Positions 38,021 through 48,600 of a stretch of 64,000 bases of DNA are shown piece after piece; positions within the stretch are counted from its first letter, which is position 1; every line of letters starts with the position of its first letter. A model generated the notes under the pieces. It saw only the letters and a program-made list of their open reading frames with translations. It did not search any database and was not told the origin of the DNA. Location: contig NZ_JAUMIT010000005.1 of assembly GCF_030519655.1 (NCBI RefSeq), positions 124,001 through 188,000 of the forward strand, written 5' to 3'. The position numbers were made by a program, and so were the translations under genes. The DNA is from Wenyingzhuangia gilva (lineage in GTDB: Bacteria > Bacteroidota > Bacteroidia > Flavobacteriales > Flavobacteriaceae).

Positions 38021-39607
38021 ATGAGAATAAATAGGGTAGCGGTATTGATTGGTCTTTTATTAGGTTTTAATCTATTTGCTCAGCAGGAAAACAGTTTTGT
38101 TGTAAAACCCTATTTACAAGATGCTGAGCCTACTTCTATTAAAATAATGTGGGAAACTTCGGTAGATGGAGAAAGTGTTGTAGAATGGGGAAGCACTAAA
38201 AAATTAGGTAAAAAGACAAAAGGGAATTCTTTTAAAGTAAATTTTGAGGCTTCAAGATTACATGAAGTAACTGTTAAAGGCTTAAAAGATTTTACAACAT
38301 ATTACTACAGGGTAAAAACGGGAAAATTATACTCAGATATTTTTCAATTTAAAACACCTCCAATTTCAGGCAAAGAAGCATCGTTTAATCTAATTGCAAT
38401 GAGTGATATGCAATACGATAGCAGTCAGCCAGATAAATTTAGAGAAGTGGTAAATGATGGAATTATTACTTATTTAAAGAATGAGTTTGATGGAGCTTTA
38501 CCAGATAATTTAGCTCTGGTTATGATTCCTGGAGATTTGGTTAAAAGTGGAGCGATATATGATCAGTGGCATAGTCAGTTTTTTAAACCTTCTGAAGAAT
38601 TATTTGCAGAAGTTCCTGTATATCCAGTGTTAGGAAATCACGAAAACAACTCACTTTTTTACTTTAAATATTTTAGTCTACCAGAAAATGGAGATCCTGC
38701 ATTTGCAGAACATTGGTGGTATAAAGATTATGGAAATGTTCGTATTATCGGATTGGATTCTAATGATCATTATCGGAAAGTTTCAGAACAGTATTCTTGG
38801 TTAAAAAATGTATTAAATAAAACAGCTGATAACGAGCATATAGATTTTGTTTTTGTTCAGTTACATCACCCATATAAATCCGAATTATGGATTCCTGGAG
38901 AAACAGATTATACAGGTAAAGTGGTTCAGTTATTAGAAGAATTTTCTGATAAAACAGGAAAACCAAGTATTCACTTTTTTGGTCATACCCATGGCTATTC
39001 AAGAGGGCAATCAAGAGATCACAAACATTTGTGGGTAAATGTAGCTTCAGCAGGAGGAGCTATTGATAATTGGGGAGAATTTGAAGGACGTGACTATGAT
39101 GAATTTACAGTAACACAAGACGAATATGGATTTGTAGTAATGAATGTAGACCCAAATTCAAAAGATCCTAAAATAACCCTAAAACGTATTAGTAGAGGGA
39201 ATGTACAAACTCCTAAAAAGAATGAGTTAACAGATAGTATTACTGTCTATAAAAAATCAATGAAACCTAAAATGCCTTTGTTAGTTACTCCTTTAGATGT
39301 AACAATTGATGTGGCTAATGTTTACTTAAAAGCTTCTCCTTTTGTAGGAGGAAGAAAAGAAAGTAAACACGGAGCTTCACAATGGCAAATAGCCACTACA
39401 AGTGATTTTGTTAAACCAATTATAAACAGTTGGAAGCAATATGAAAATTGGTATTATAACGAAAATCGTCAGAAAAATGATGATTTAACAGATGAGTTGG
39501 TGGAAAGATTAGAGCCTAAAACAACTTATTATTGGCGTGTTCGTTATAGAGATCAAAATTTAAATTGGAGTGATTGGTCTGAGGTGGCTATGTTTAAAAC
39601 AAAATAA
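38021..39607 (+). CDS. Purple acid phosphatase-like metallophosphoesterase with flanking fibronectin III domains
   Basis: ATG 38021 is chosen over the in-frame TTG at 38012; it leads straight into a signal peptide ending at LFAQQ. Residues about 25-115 are the purple-acid-phosphatase N-terminal FN3-like domain (VVKPYLQDAEPTSIKIMWET, TYYYRVKTG). Residues about 120-380 are the metallophosphoesterase core with IPGDLV, LGNHEN, LHHPYKS and FGHTHGYSRG metal motifs; the first motif is degenerate (AMSDMQYD). The C-terminus (about 410-528) resembles a further FN3 domain (TYYWRVRYRDQNLNWSDWSE). It may release phosphate from phosphorylated glycans or GPI-type anchors of arabinogalactan proteins; that link is inference. 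Confidence 0.82.
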   Translation: MRINRVAVLIGLLLGFNLFAQQENSFVVKPYLQDAEPTSIKIMWETSVDGESVVEWGSTKKLGKKTKGNSFKVNFEASRLHEVTVKGLKDFTTYYYRVKTGKLYSDIFQFKTPPISGKEASFNLIAMSDMQYDSSQPDKFREVVNDGIITYLKNEFDGALPDNLALVMIPGDLVKSGAIYDQWHSQFFKPSEELFAEVPVYPVLGNHENNSLFYFKYFSLPENGDPAFAEHWWYKDYGNVRIIGLDSNDHYRKVSEQYSWLKNVLNKTADNEHIDFVFVQLHHPYKSELWIPGETDYTGKVVQLLEEFSDKTGKPSIHFFGHTHGYSRGQSRDHKHLWVNVASAGGAIDNWGEFEGRDYDEFTVTQDEYGFVVMNVDPNSKDPKITLKRISRGNVQTPKKNELTDSITVYKKSMKPKMPLLVTPLDVTIDVANVYLKASPFVGGRKESKHGASQWQIATTSDFVKPIINSWKQYENWYYNENRQKNDDLTDELVERLEPKTTYYWRVRYRDQNLNWSDWSEVAMFKTK

Positions 39608-39771
39608 GGTTTGTTAAAATTGAATAAGCCATAAAATTATTTAGGATATCATATCAATACCCGAATTGTTGTAACTGTAAAGTACAGGATAGTTAATCAA
39701 TCTAAATTAATTATTATTGATGTTCTTAAAATGATAAGGACTTAATTTATACGATTGATATGCTACATAAA

Positions 39772-41103
39772 ATGAAAAATTTATACCTTTTAATAATCAC
39801 AATATTATTAGTGTCTTGTGAAGAAAAAAAACAAGAAAATCCTCAAAAAGATTTATTTCCAGATGGGACAGAAATATCAGAATGGTTTTTAGATCACTCA
39901 AAAATAAACCCATCAGATTTAGGAAAGTTTTATACCATTACAGATTATGGAGTAAAGCATGATAGTACTTTGTTGCAAACAGAAGCTATTCAGAATACTA
40001 TTGACGAAGCCTATAGAAATGGAGGAGGAGTTGTTGTGATTCCCGAAGGTGTTTATTTAAGTGGAGCTTTGTTTTTTAAACCAAATACACATTTACATGT
40101 AGTTAAAGGGGGAAAGTTAAAAGGGTCTAATAATATTGATGATTATCCCTTTTTACCTTCTAGAATTGAAGGACAAAGTATTGAATACTTTTCAGCATTA
40201 ATCAACGTAAAAGCGGTTGATGGGTTTACCATAACGGGTAATGGAATTATTGACGGAAACGGATTAGAATATTGGAAAGCTTTTTGGCAAAGACGTGAAG
40301 AAAATCCTAAGTGCACCAATTTAGAAGTATCAAGACCTAGACTGGTTTTTATTTGGAAATCTAACAATGTTCAATTGCAAGATGTAACCTTACAAAACTC
40401 AGGATTCTGGTCAAGTCACTATTACCAATGTAACAACGTGAAAATTCTAGATTTACGAATTACATCTCCACATAAACCTGTAAAAGCACCAAGTACAGAT
40501 GCTATAGATATTGATGTTTGTAACAACGTGTTGGTAAAAGGATGTTACATGGCAGTAAATGATGATGCCATTGCTTTAAAAGGAGGAAAAGGTCCTTGGG
40601 CAGATAAAGATGCAAGTAATGGTGAAAACACCAATATTATTATAGAAGATTGTGAGTTTGGTTTTTGTCATGCTGCTTTAACCAACGGAAGTGAAGCTAT
40701 TCACAACAAAAATATTTTAATGCGTAACTGTAAAGTGGTTGATGCAAAACGTTTATTATGGTTAAAAATGAGACCAGATACAGCACAACATTACGAATAT
40801 ATTACTGTCGAAAATATTACAGGTCAAGCACACAGTTTTATTTACATTAAACCTTGGACTCAATTTTTTGATTTAAAAGGACGTAAAGATGTTCCATTGT
40901 CTTATTCTGATCATATTACCATGAGAAATATTGATTTAGAATGTGATATTTTTTATGACATGAATATTACGGAATATGATAAATTATCAGATTTTACATT
41001 TGAAAATATCAAGGTAAAAGCTGAAAATGGAGACTATGATAAATCTATCATTAACGGAGTTACTTTTAACAATGTAGAAGTAAATGGAAAGATGATGGAG
41101 TAA
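39772..41103 (+). CDS. GH28 (polygalacturonase family) lipoprotein
   Basis: The start is taken at ATG 39772 because MKNLYLLIITILLVSC forms a lipobox signal (Cys16); ATG 39760 is 4 codons upstream. Right-handed beta-helix of GH28: FYTITDYGVKHDSTLLQTEAIQNTI, GGGVVVIPEGVYLSG, ITGNGIIDGNG. Active-site region reads STDAIDIDVC (classic NTD is replaced by STD), NDDAIALKGG (catalytic Asp pair), FCHAALTNGSE (classic GHG region altered) and WLKMRP for the RIK motif. Such divergence is common in exo-acting and non-pectate members, so galacturonidase, rhamnogalacturonase or apiosidase-like activity is possible. Last + strand gene of this block; a hairpin terminator follows. Confidence 0.85.
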   Translation: MKNLYLLIITILLVSCEEKKQENPQKDLFPDGTEISEWFLDHSKINPSDLGKFYTITDYGVKHDSTLLQTEAIQNTIDEAYRNGGGVVVIPEGVYLSGALFFKPNTHLHVVKGGKLKGSNNIDDYPFLPSRIEGQSIEYFSALINVKAVDGFTITGNGIIDGNGLEYWKAFWQRREENPKCTNLEVSRPRLVFIWKSNNVQLQDVTLQNSGFWSSHYYQCNNVKILDLRITSPHKPVKAPSTDAIDIDVCNNVLVKGCYMAVNDDAIALKGGKGPWADKDASNGENTNIIIEDCEFGFCHAALTNGSEAIHNKNILMRNCKVVDAKRLLWLKMRPDTAQHYEYITVENITGQAHSFIYIKPWTQFFDLKGRKDVPLSYSDHITMRNIDLECDIFYDMNITEYDKLSDFTFENIKVKAENGDYDKSIINGVTFNNVEVNGKMME

Positions 41104-41117
41104 AGGATATTTAATTC

Positions 41118-41157
41118 AAAAAAAGCCAGAGAATGATTTATTCTCTGGCTTTTTTGT
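41118..41157. terminator. Bidirectional rho-independent terminator
   Basis: AGCCAGAGAA (41124-41133) pairs with TTCTCTGGCT (41141-41150), with an A-run before and a T-run after, so it can stop transcription from both sides. It lies between the GH28 gene and the convergent decayed gene. Confidence 0.85.
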
Positions 41158-41184
41158 TGATAGCGGTAGGTGTGTAAATTAAAT

Positions 41185-44100
41185 TTACTGCACAATAATT
41201 TTCCTGTTTACAGAGGCATTATTTGTCCTAATTTCAAGAATGTAGATACCACTATTTTTAGGAGTGGTCATTCTGTTTATCCCTGCTTTTATTTGTTGCT
41301 TAGTTATTACACTACCTGCTAAATTATAAAGTGTAGCAGTTGCTTTTTCAACAGTGCTTTCTAGTGTGATTTTAAGATCTTGTCCTCGTTCAATAGGGTT
41401 AGGATTCGTGTTTAAAAATGCATCAAAAAGGTTGACTTTAGAATTAGAAAGGTTTTTGTTATTTGTTAACTTTAAAACATCATTTTCATTCAAAGCATAA
41501 TTATAAATTCTAAAATCATCATATTTATGATTGCAGTATGGATCAGTGGACCATTGTGATTTTCCTAAATAATTCTGAGAGGTACTTCCTAGGTCAGAAG
41601 GGTTAATGGTCATGTTCGTATTGGTTCCCACCGCTACTCCGTTAATGTATAAAACACCTTCTAGTCCGTTTTGAGTAATTGTAATATGATACCATTCATC
41701 TTTATTCATTGTTAAGTTTCCATTTATTTGAACTTCATCCCCATTATTTTTAATTCCAAATCTAACTGTATTTCCACTACTTTTTGAAGTTAAAAACATG
41801 TATTTATTAGTTCCATTACCAAAATCAAAGATTCTATTCCATGTAGTGTTTTCTGATAATTTTACCCATGTGGCAATGGTAAAATCGGTTAATGATGAAA
41901 CAATATTATCTCCTAATTCTACATACGATTGGTTACTCTCAGACAGAGCGATAGCATAACCGTTAGGTGCAGTAGTCCATTGACTATTGTTTTTAAGCTC
42001 TGCATGATATCCTCCCCATTGATCAAAAGCTACAGTTCCATTATTTTCGTTAAAATTAAAAAGTGCATGTTGTCCATTTTTAGGAGTTGCACTTAAAGCA
42101 ACAGACAAAGGCCCTGTTCCTTTAGTGTTGGTAGCTTCTACTTTGTAAAAATAGGTTTCGTTATTGTTTAAACTATTTATGTCTTTGTAGAATGTTCCAG
42201 AATGATTGCTAGCTATTGCTGTATATGTCCCATTTTCTGAAGTTGAACGATAAATATTGTAATGTACATCGTAAGCAAAACCCCAGCTTAATACAACTGT
42301 ATTGTCTCCAGAGGATATATATAAATTCTCTACAGCCATAGGACTATTTATGGTTGGTGTAGTAACAGGAATTGTTTCTGATGCTGCTGATTGTGGATTA
42401 CTATTTAGAGAGGTTACATAGTAATAATAAGAAGTAGCTTCCGATAAATTTTCATCTTTATAAATATTAATGGTTTCAGCTTCTCCATTTTTTGGAGTAT
42501 AGTTGAATTGTTCTTCAATCAATTCAAAAGGTCCTTCGCTATTATTGGCTCTGTAAATATTATAGGTAAGAGCTCCCTGAGCATCGTTCCAAGGTAATTG
42601 AACAATACCCGCAGACAATGCTTCGGCATTTAATTGTGGTGCATCTGCAACCTGATCGATAGTGATGTTGGCCTCATGAGAGTAAGCAGATTCGGTATCT
42701 TTATAACTTACTGCTTTAATTCTATAAGTAGCAGACTTGTAGTTAATAGGGTCGTTAAATGTTACCGTTCCTCCAATTTCATAATCATTATTCATATTCA
42801 CGGTTCCTACTATAGTAAATTCTTCTTCAAGATTTGCTTTACGTTCTATAATGTAGCTTTTTCCAGTTTCTCCGTTATGATCGTACCATGTTAATGTGGT
42901 AGACTGGTAGTCTGAAGAAATATTGCTTGATAGCCATCCTGGAGCAACTTTCCATTGGTGATTGTATTCGTTGGTCTTTTTGAATCCAACTTCTGATTTA
43001 AAGTTACCAAACATTTCTCCGGCTGGAGTTAATTCACCGTTTAATTCAAGTGTTCTAGCATCGTTCACCCAATTGTATAAAAAGTGATGTTCTACCAAAT
43101 CGTTGCTTTCAAAATAAGTTAAAATTTCTTGTAATTTATTTTTTTGGCGTTCTGCATTCGCAGCAGTTAAAGGTAACGATACTGTTTGTTCATTTCCTCC
43201 ATCGTCTAAAATAGAGTTTTCATGTACATCTAGTCTAGTTCCTGTATTGTCTGGCCATTTGCTAGCATCGGCACTATTGGTCCAGTTAGCTCCATTGTTC
43301 CATTCGGTAATCCAAACGGGTCTATTTCCAATAGAAGCTGCTCCAATGTTCCAATCCCATCATCCAGTGTTTTGATCTTGATAAGCGTGAAAAGCAACAA
43401 AGTCTACACGGTAATTTAGTAAATCGCAAATAGACATAAATTCATTAAGCCAAGAACTGGTTATTGATGCAGGTGCTGGAGAACTAATTCGTAAACCAGA
43501 TTTAAATAATTCTGGCCATTGCGTTATTGCAGAGGTCACAGTCATATTTGCTTGATCGGGTCTTGCAGGCTCGTTATATCCTAAAACGTGTGTAACATTG
43601 CTTCTGTTATTAATGGTGCTAAAAGAATCCCAACCTAAGTTGTGCCTCATTGGAACATATAGCACATCTGGGGTTTCTGTAGTTCCTCCAGCAGACCAAT
43701 CATAAACAATACTTGCGTTTGCTTGGTCATTTGCAGTTCCATCTAATCTTCCTGCTGTTCCTTTTTTAGAGCTCCATTGCCATTAAAAAACTCTGATAAA
43801 CGAAATAAAACTTTGATTATTTGTTGCACTAGCTACAAAACCTTCAGGCAAGCTTGTAATGTTTAAATCTTCATCATTAGCAATCAATATTTTACTAAAA
43901 CCTGTTCCATTGCTGTTGTTGGCAAAAGTAACCGAAAATCCTTTTTTAAGTTTAAAAGATTTAATGTTGTTGTTAAAATTTCCTAAATCATTATGATACG
44001 TGTGAATTTCATAAGATTGAGAATCTCCTCCAAAATTTTCTTCGGAATAAATGGTTAATGCGTTTTGTTCTGTTGTTTTCCGTTAGGGATGATCACAGAA

Positions 44101-45513
44101 CCAGATCCGTAAATAGCTACACGATCGGTTTGTATATTAAAAGTACTTCCATTAATTTTTACATGGTCTAGCAAATCGTTTTCTTCGTTTAAAAATGTAG
44201 AAGGTTTTATGCTTTCTAGGTATAACCAAGCATTGTTAGAGGTTAAATTAATAGTGCTATTTCTCAAAGCATCAGAAGCAGTTAAATGAATTTCAGAGTT
44301 TCCGCTAATTGTTACATCGGCATTGATAAAACGCTCTATTTGATAGTTTTCATCTTTAATACTAATAGGAGTTTTAGAAGCATTGCTAATGCTTACTGGT
44401 GCATAGGCTCCAGAACTATCAAAAGTAATTGATGCTACTTGTATATTTACAGCACCATCAGTATAATTTTTACCAACAATAATTCTTGGAGATGCTTCAA
44501 ATTTTTTAAGATTTAAGTTTCCTGTAAACCAAATACCTTCTCCGTTATTTTTAAATAAAATATAGTAGGTCCCTGCAGTAGTAGTGGTAAAGGATAAGCT
44601 TTGTAAATCAGTTTTTTATTATCGTTTGTAGCAAAGGTAGAGTTTGTTTCGGCAATAATATTTTGACAAGTATTTTCTTGACTGACAGCAACATTAAAAG
44701 TGCCTGAAGTTCCGTTTCCCCAATAGGTATGCAAAAAGTTTAAGTTGTAAGTGGTATTGGTTTCTAAGGTAACGGGATAATAATATGCAGATCCGTTGGT
44801 AACTCCGCTTTCCCAACGCATCATCATAAAATAAGTGTTTTCGGTATAAGTACTTCCGTTATAAGTAAGTTGGTTGTTAAGAGAGTTGATATATCTTACT
44901 CCACTTCCACTATTAGGAGTGTTCCATGGCACAGCACCAGCTCCGTTGTTACTCCATCCTGCATCGTAAGGAGTTTGAGTACTTAGGTTTCCAAATGCAT
45001 TTTCTGTAATGTTAGGTCCTGATGTTAGGTTAGAGATATCTGGATTGGTTTTTTCTTGTCCGTTTTCAATATTATATATAGAGGTTAAATCTTTAGAATC
45101 TATATAGGTCCCATTTTGGTAAATATGAACTTTAGTTCCTTCTATAGCATAACGAATGGTTTGTTCCTGACTAGAAGAAAAATTAAGTATATAGGAGCTT
45201 GTTAATGGGGCAGACCATTGAAAATCAATAGTATTAGCAGAGGTTCTAAAGCCTGTAAAATCTTCTTTTCTAAAATCTACATCTAAACCTCTACCTGTGG
45301 CCGAAGTAATAGTTGCTTTCACTTCAAGCGACATGTTTTGAGAACTTGTAAAAGGAATTAAAACAGTATCTACTTCACTAACACTATAAAGGTTAGATTG
45401 TTCTTTAATTGAGAGGGAAGTGTTTCTTTTTCTTGTAAAATAGGTGTTTGAGCATGTAGCTGGCTAGCTAATAAGCCGATAGCAATTTTTACAAAGAGTA
45501 ATTTTCTTTTCAT
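41185..45513 (-). pseudogene. Decayed secreted GH128-like glycanase with FN3, LamG and type IX secretion tail
   Basis: Read on the minus strand, ATG at 45513 gives a signal peptide (MKRKLLFVKIAIGLLASQLHAQ region). The coding sequence then changes frame near 45415, near 44615 and near 44075, and has in-frame stops TAA at 43783-43785 and TGA at 43360-43362. Continuous homology-like sequence can be followed across all five lesions. Domains in order: jelly-roll-like N-terminal region, crystallin-like segment (FGGDSQSYEIHTYHNDLGNF), RVF-stop-WQWSSKKGTAG, GH128-like core with LGYNEPARPDQA (acid/base Glu) and PVWITEWNNG (nucleophile Glu), two fibronectin-type repeats, LamG, and a C-terminal sorting domain (LNTNPNPIERG...NRKIIVQ). 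GH128 members are endo-beta-1,3-glucanases. Independent lesions argue against one sequencing error. Confidence 0.85.
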
Positions 45514-45621
45514 TTTCGTTTTATGATTAATTTTTAAAAACTAAACTACTAGACCTGTGTGATTTATACCCAATACAAATAAGTCATTTTAAGATAACAA
45601 TTCAATTAAACAGACTCTTTT

Positions 45622-48600
45622 TTATTTTTTTAGATATTCTGAAGGGGTGCATCCAAACTGTTCTTTGAAACACTTTCTGAAATATACCTGACTGTTAATT
45701 CCGACTTTATATGCTATTTCTGTTAGATTATATTTTTTTTCTTGAAGCAATTTTTCGGATTCTATCATTTTTATTTTACGAATAAATTCAGTTGTAGAAA
45801 GATCGGTGATGGCTTTCATTTTTCTGTAAAGAGTAGAATTACTCATAAACATTTGATCTGATAAAAACTGAACATCTACTGTTTTTTCTGAAATATTATC
45901 TGTAATTATTCGGGTAGCTTTTTCTATAAAATCTTTATCTAAACCACTAAGCGCATTTGTTTGTTCTTTGATGTTAGAAATTGTATTTAATAGGTTTGTA
46001 CTATTGCTATATGCTTTTGCAAGTATTTGTCTTTGTGTTAATAAGTTTTTTAATCTGCTTTTTAGTAAGTTAGAGCTGAAAGGCTTGGTTAAGTAAGAAT
46101 CAGCACCAGAAGTATACCCTTCTTCTTTACTTAAAGAAGAATCTTTTGCCGTGAGTAAAATAATTGGAATGTGACAGGTTCGTATATCTTCTTTTAACTT
46201 TTTACACAATTCAAATCCGTCCATTTCAGGCATCATAACATCACTAATAATAATATCAGGAATGTTGTCTAAAGCCATGTGGAGTCCTTGTTTTCCATTG
46301 TTAGCAATCTGCACTTCATAAGTGGTGTTTAATTCATCGTATATATACTCACATATATCTTTGTTATCTTCAATAACCAATACTACGGTATCATCTATTT
46401 TGTAATCTTCATCAAAAGTTTCTACTTCCTCTTGTGGAATTTCATCTTCTTCATATTTTTCATCAGTTGTATGAGCAGCGTTAGGATAAGTGTTGTTTAG
46501 TTTTAAAAAGAAAGAAATGGAAGTTCCAATACCTAGAGAGCTATTTGCTGTTAGAAATCCTTCATGCAAGGTGACTAAATTTTTAACTAAAGCCAAACCA
46601 ATACCCGTTCCAGCATGGTGTTGTTCTCCTTCTTTTTGATAGTATCTATCGAATATTTTAGGTAAATCATTTTTACTAATTCCAGTACCAGTGTCTTTTA
46701 CGTTTATTTCAACATATTCTTCATCGTTTTTTTCTACGATGGCTAGCTGTATATTAATGCTTCCTTGTTGAGTGTATTTTGTAGCATTAGACATTAGGTT
46801 GTCTATAATCATATTAATAGCTTCCTGATCAAAATGCATGTAGATTTCAGGTGGAGTTGCTTTTATAGAGATTGTAACGTTTGGGTTTTGATTCAATTCT
46901 TTAAAACGAATTGCAATTTCTTTTACAGTAGTAACCACATCTGCTTTAACAATTACAAGATTTTTATTTGATGTTTCGGTTTTTCTAAAATCTAACAAAC
47001 GGTTTACCAAATTTTTTAAACGTACAGTATTTTTGTGAATAAGCAGAAGTCTTTTTTTGTCTTTATCAGACAAAGTAGCACTGTTTAAAATATCTTCAAT
47101 AGGGCCTGAAATTAACGTTAATGGGGTGCGTAGTTCATGAGTAATATTGGTGTAAAACTTTATACGTTCTAGGTTCAATTCAATATCCTTTTGATGCTGC
47201 TGTTTTTCAGATTTATATAAATATTCTACTTTTATTTTTCGTTCTCTATAAAACATTAAGCCTAATGAAATGATAAAAACAATAGTAATATAAAGTAATT
47301 TAGCCCACCATGATAACCAAATAGGAGGATGCACATTGATGTTTAATTGACGGTAATTTTTACTCCAATCTTGGTTTCTTACTCTAGAGCGAAGTAATAG
47401 TTGATACCTTCCTGAGGCCACATTTCTAAAAGGAATTTCATTGGTTCCTTGTACAGGATACCAAGAGTTTGATAAGCCCTTAAGCATGTAAGAATAATCT
47501 ACCTTATTTTTTTGAGCATAGTTTTTAATGGCAAAAGAAACTTTAAAATTATTTTGTTTATAATTAAGGTTGATTTCATTTTTTCCAGAAATAAACGCTT
47601 GTTTTTTATCTATAAACTGACCTTTTATGGGTTCGTAAACTTCTAAAAGAGTAAAAAATGGTTTGAGAGGCTCTTTTTTTTCTAGTACTTTATCTGGGGT
47701 AAAAAAGCAAACACCATGTAAAGAACCAAAGAAAAGTTGATTGATTTTGTTTTTTAAAACACATGCAGATGAAAAACTACTAAGATTTATGTTATCTTTA
47801 TAGCTATAATTAAAAGTAGTATTGTTTCTTGTAATACAGCTAAGTCCTTTATTTCTACTATACCATATATTATTGTTTCCGTCTTCAATGATAGCTCTTA
47901 TGTTTTTTGATTTGGCATACACTTGATATTTATTATTGTATTTATCATTTAACATAATTAATCCATCTCCTGTAGCCACCCAAATATTATTTTTAGCGTC
48001 TTTATATATATGGTTTATTATATTAGATATAAAATTAGACTGAGTATGGTAGCTTTTAATTAATTTAAATTCTTTCGAATAAACTCTCATTCCTATTCCA
48101 TAAGTTCCTATTAAAATATTATCATATTGATCTATTACAATGGATCTAATAAGACCTTCTTTGATTTCTAATTTTTTAATAAATCGAGAGGTATTCGCAT
48201 CAAATAGAAAAACACCATTGTCATTAGTACCGACCATTATTATTCCTTCTGAAGTCTCACAAATAGCGGTGATATCACTGTTTTTATATATATTAGGTAG
48301 AATTTGTTTGGCTTTGTTATTTTTTTTGTTGTAATAAATAACACCACCATGCATCACACCAAACCATAAATTATTGTGTTTATCAGTATGGATAGCTTGT
48401 ACAGTATTTAGATTTAGAGAGTTGTTATGTAATGTGAAACGTTTTATTTTATTGTTTTTTAGCTTATAGACACCTGCTCCATATGTACCAATCCAAAGTG
48501 TTTCATCTTTGTCTTGAGAAATAGATAAAATAGAATTAGCTATTGAGCTTTCTTTAGTGTCTTTTTTTGAAATATTTAAGTTGTTAAATAGTTGTTGTTT

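Noticed and set aside
43360-43785. Stop-codon readthrough or recoding in the GH128-like gene (both stops lie next to a Trp codon)
   Set aside because: Three frameshifts elsewhere in the same gene and two different stop codons (TAA and TGA) are better explained by gene decay; there is no recoding element or tRNA gene in view.
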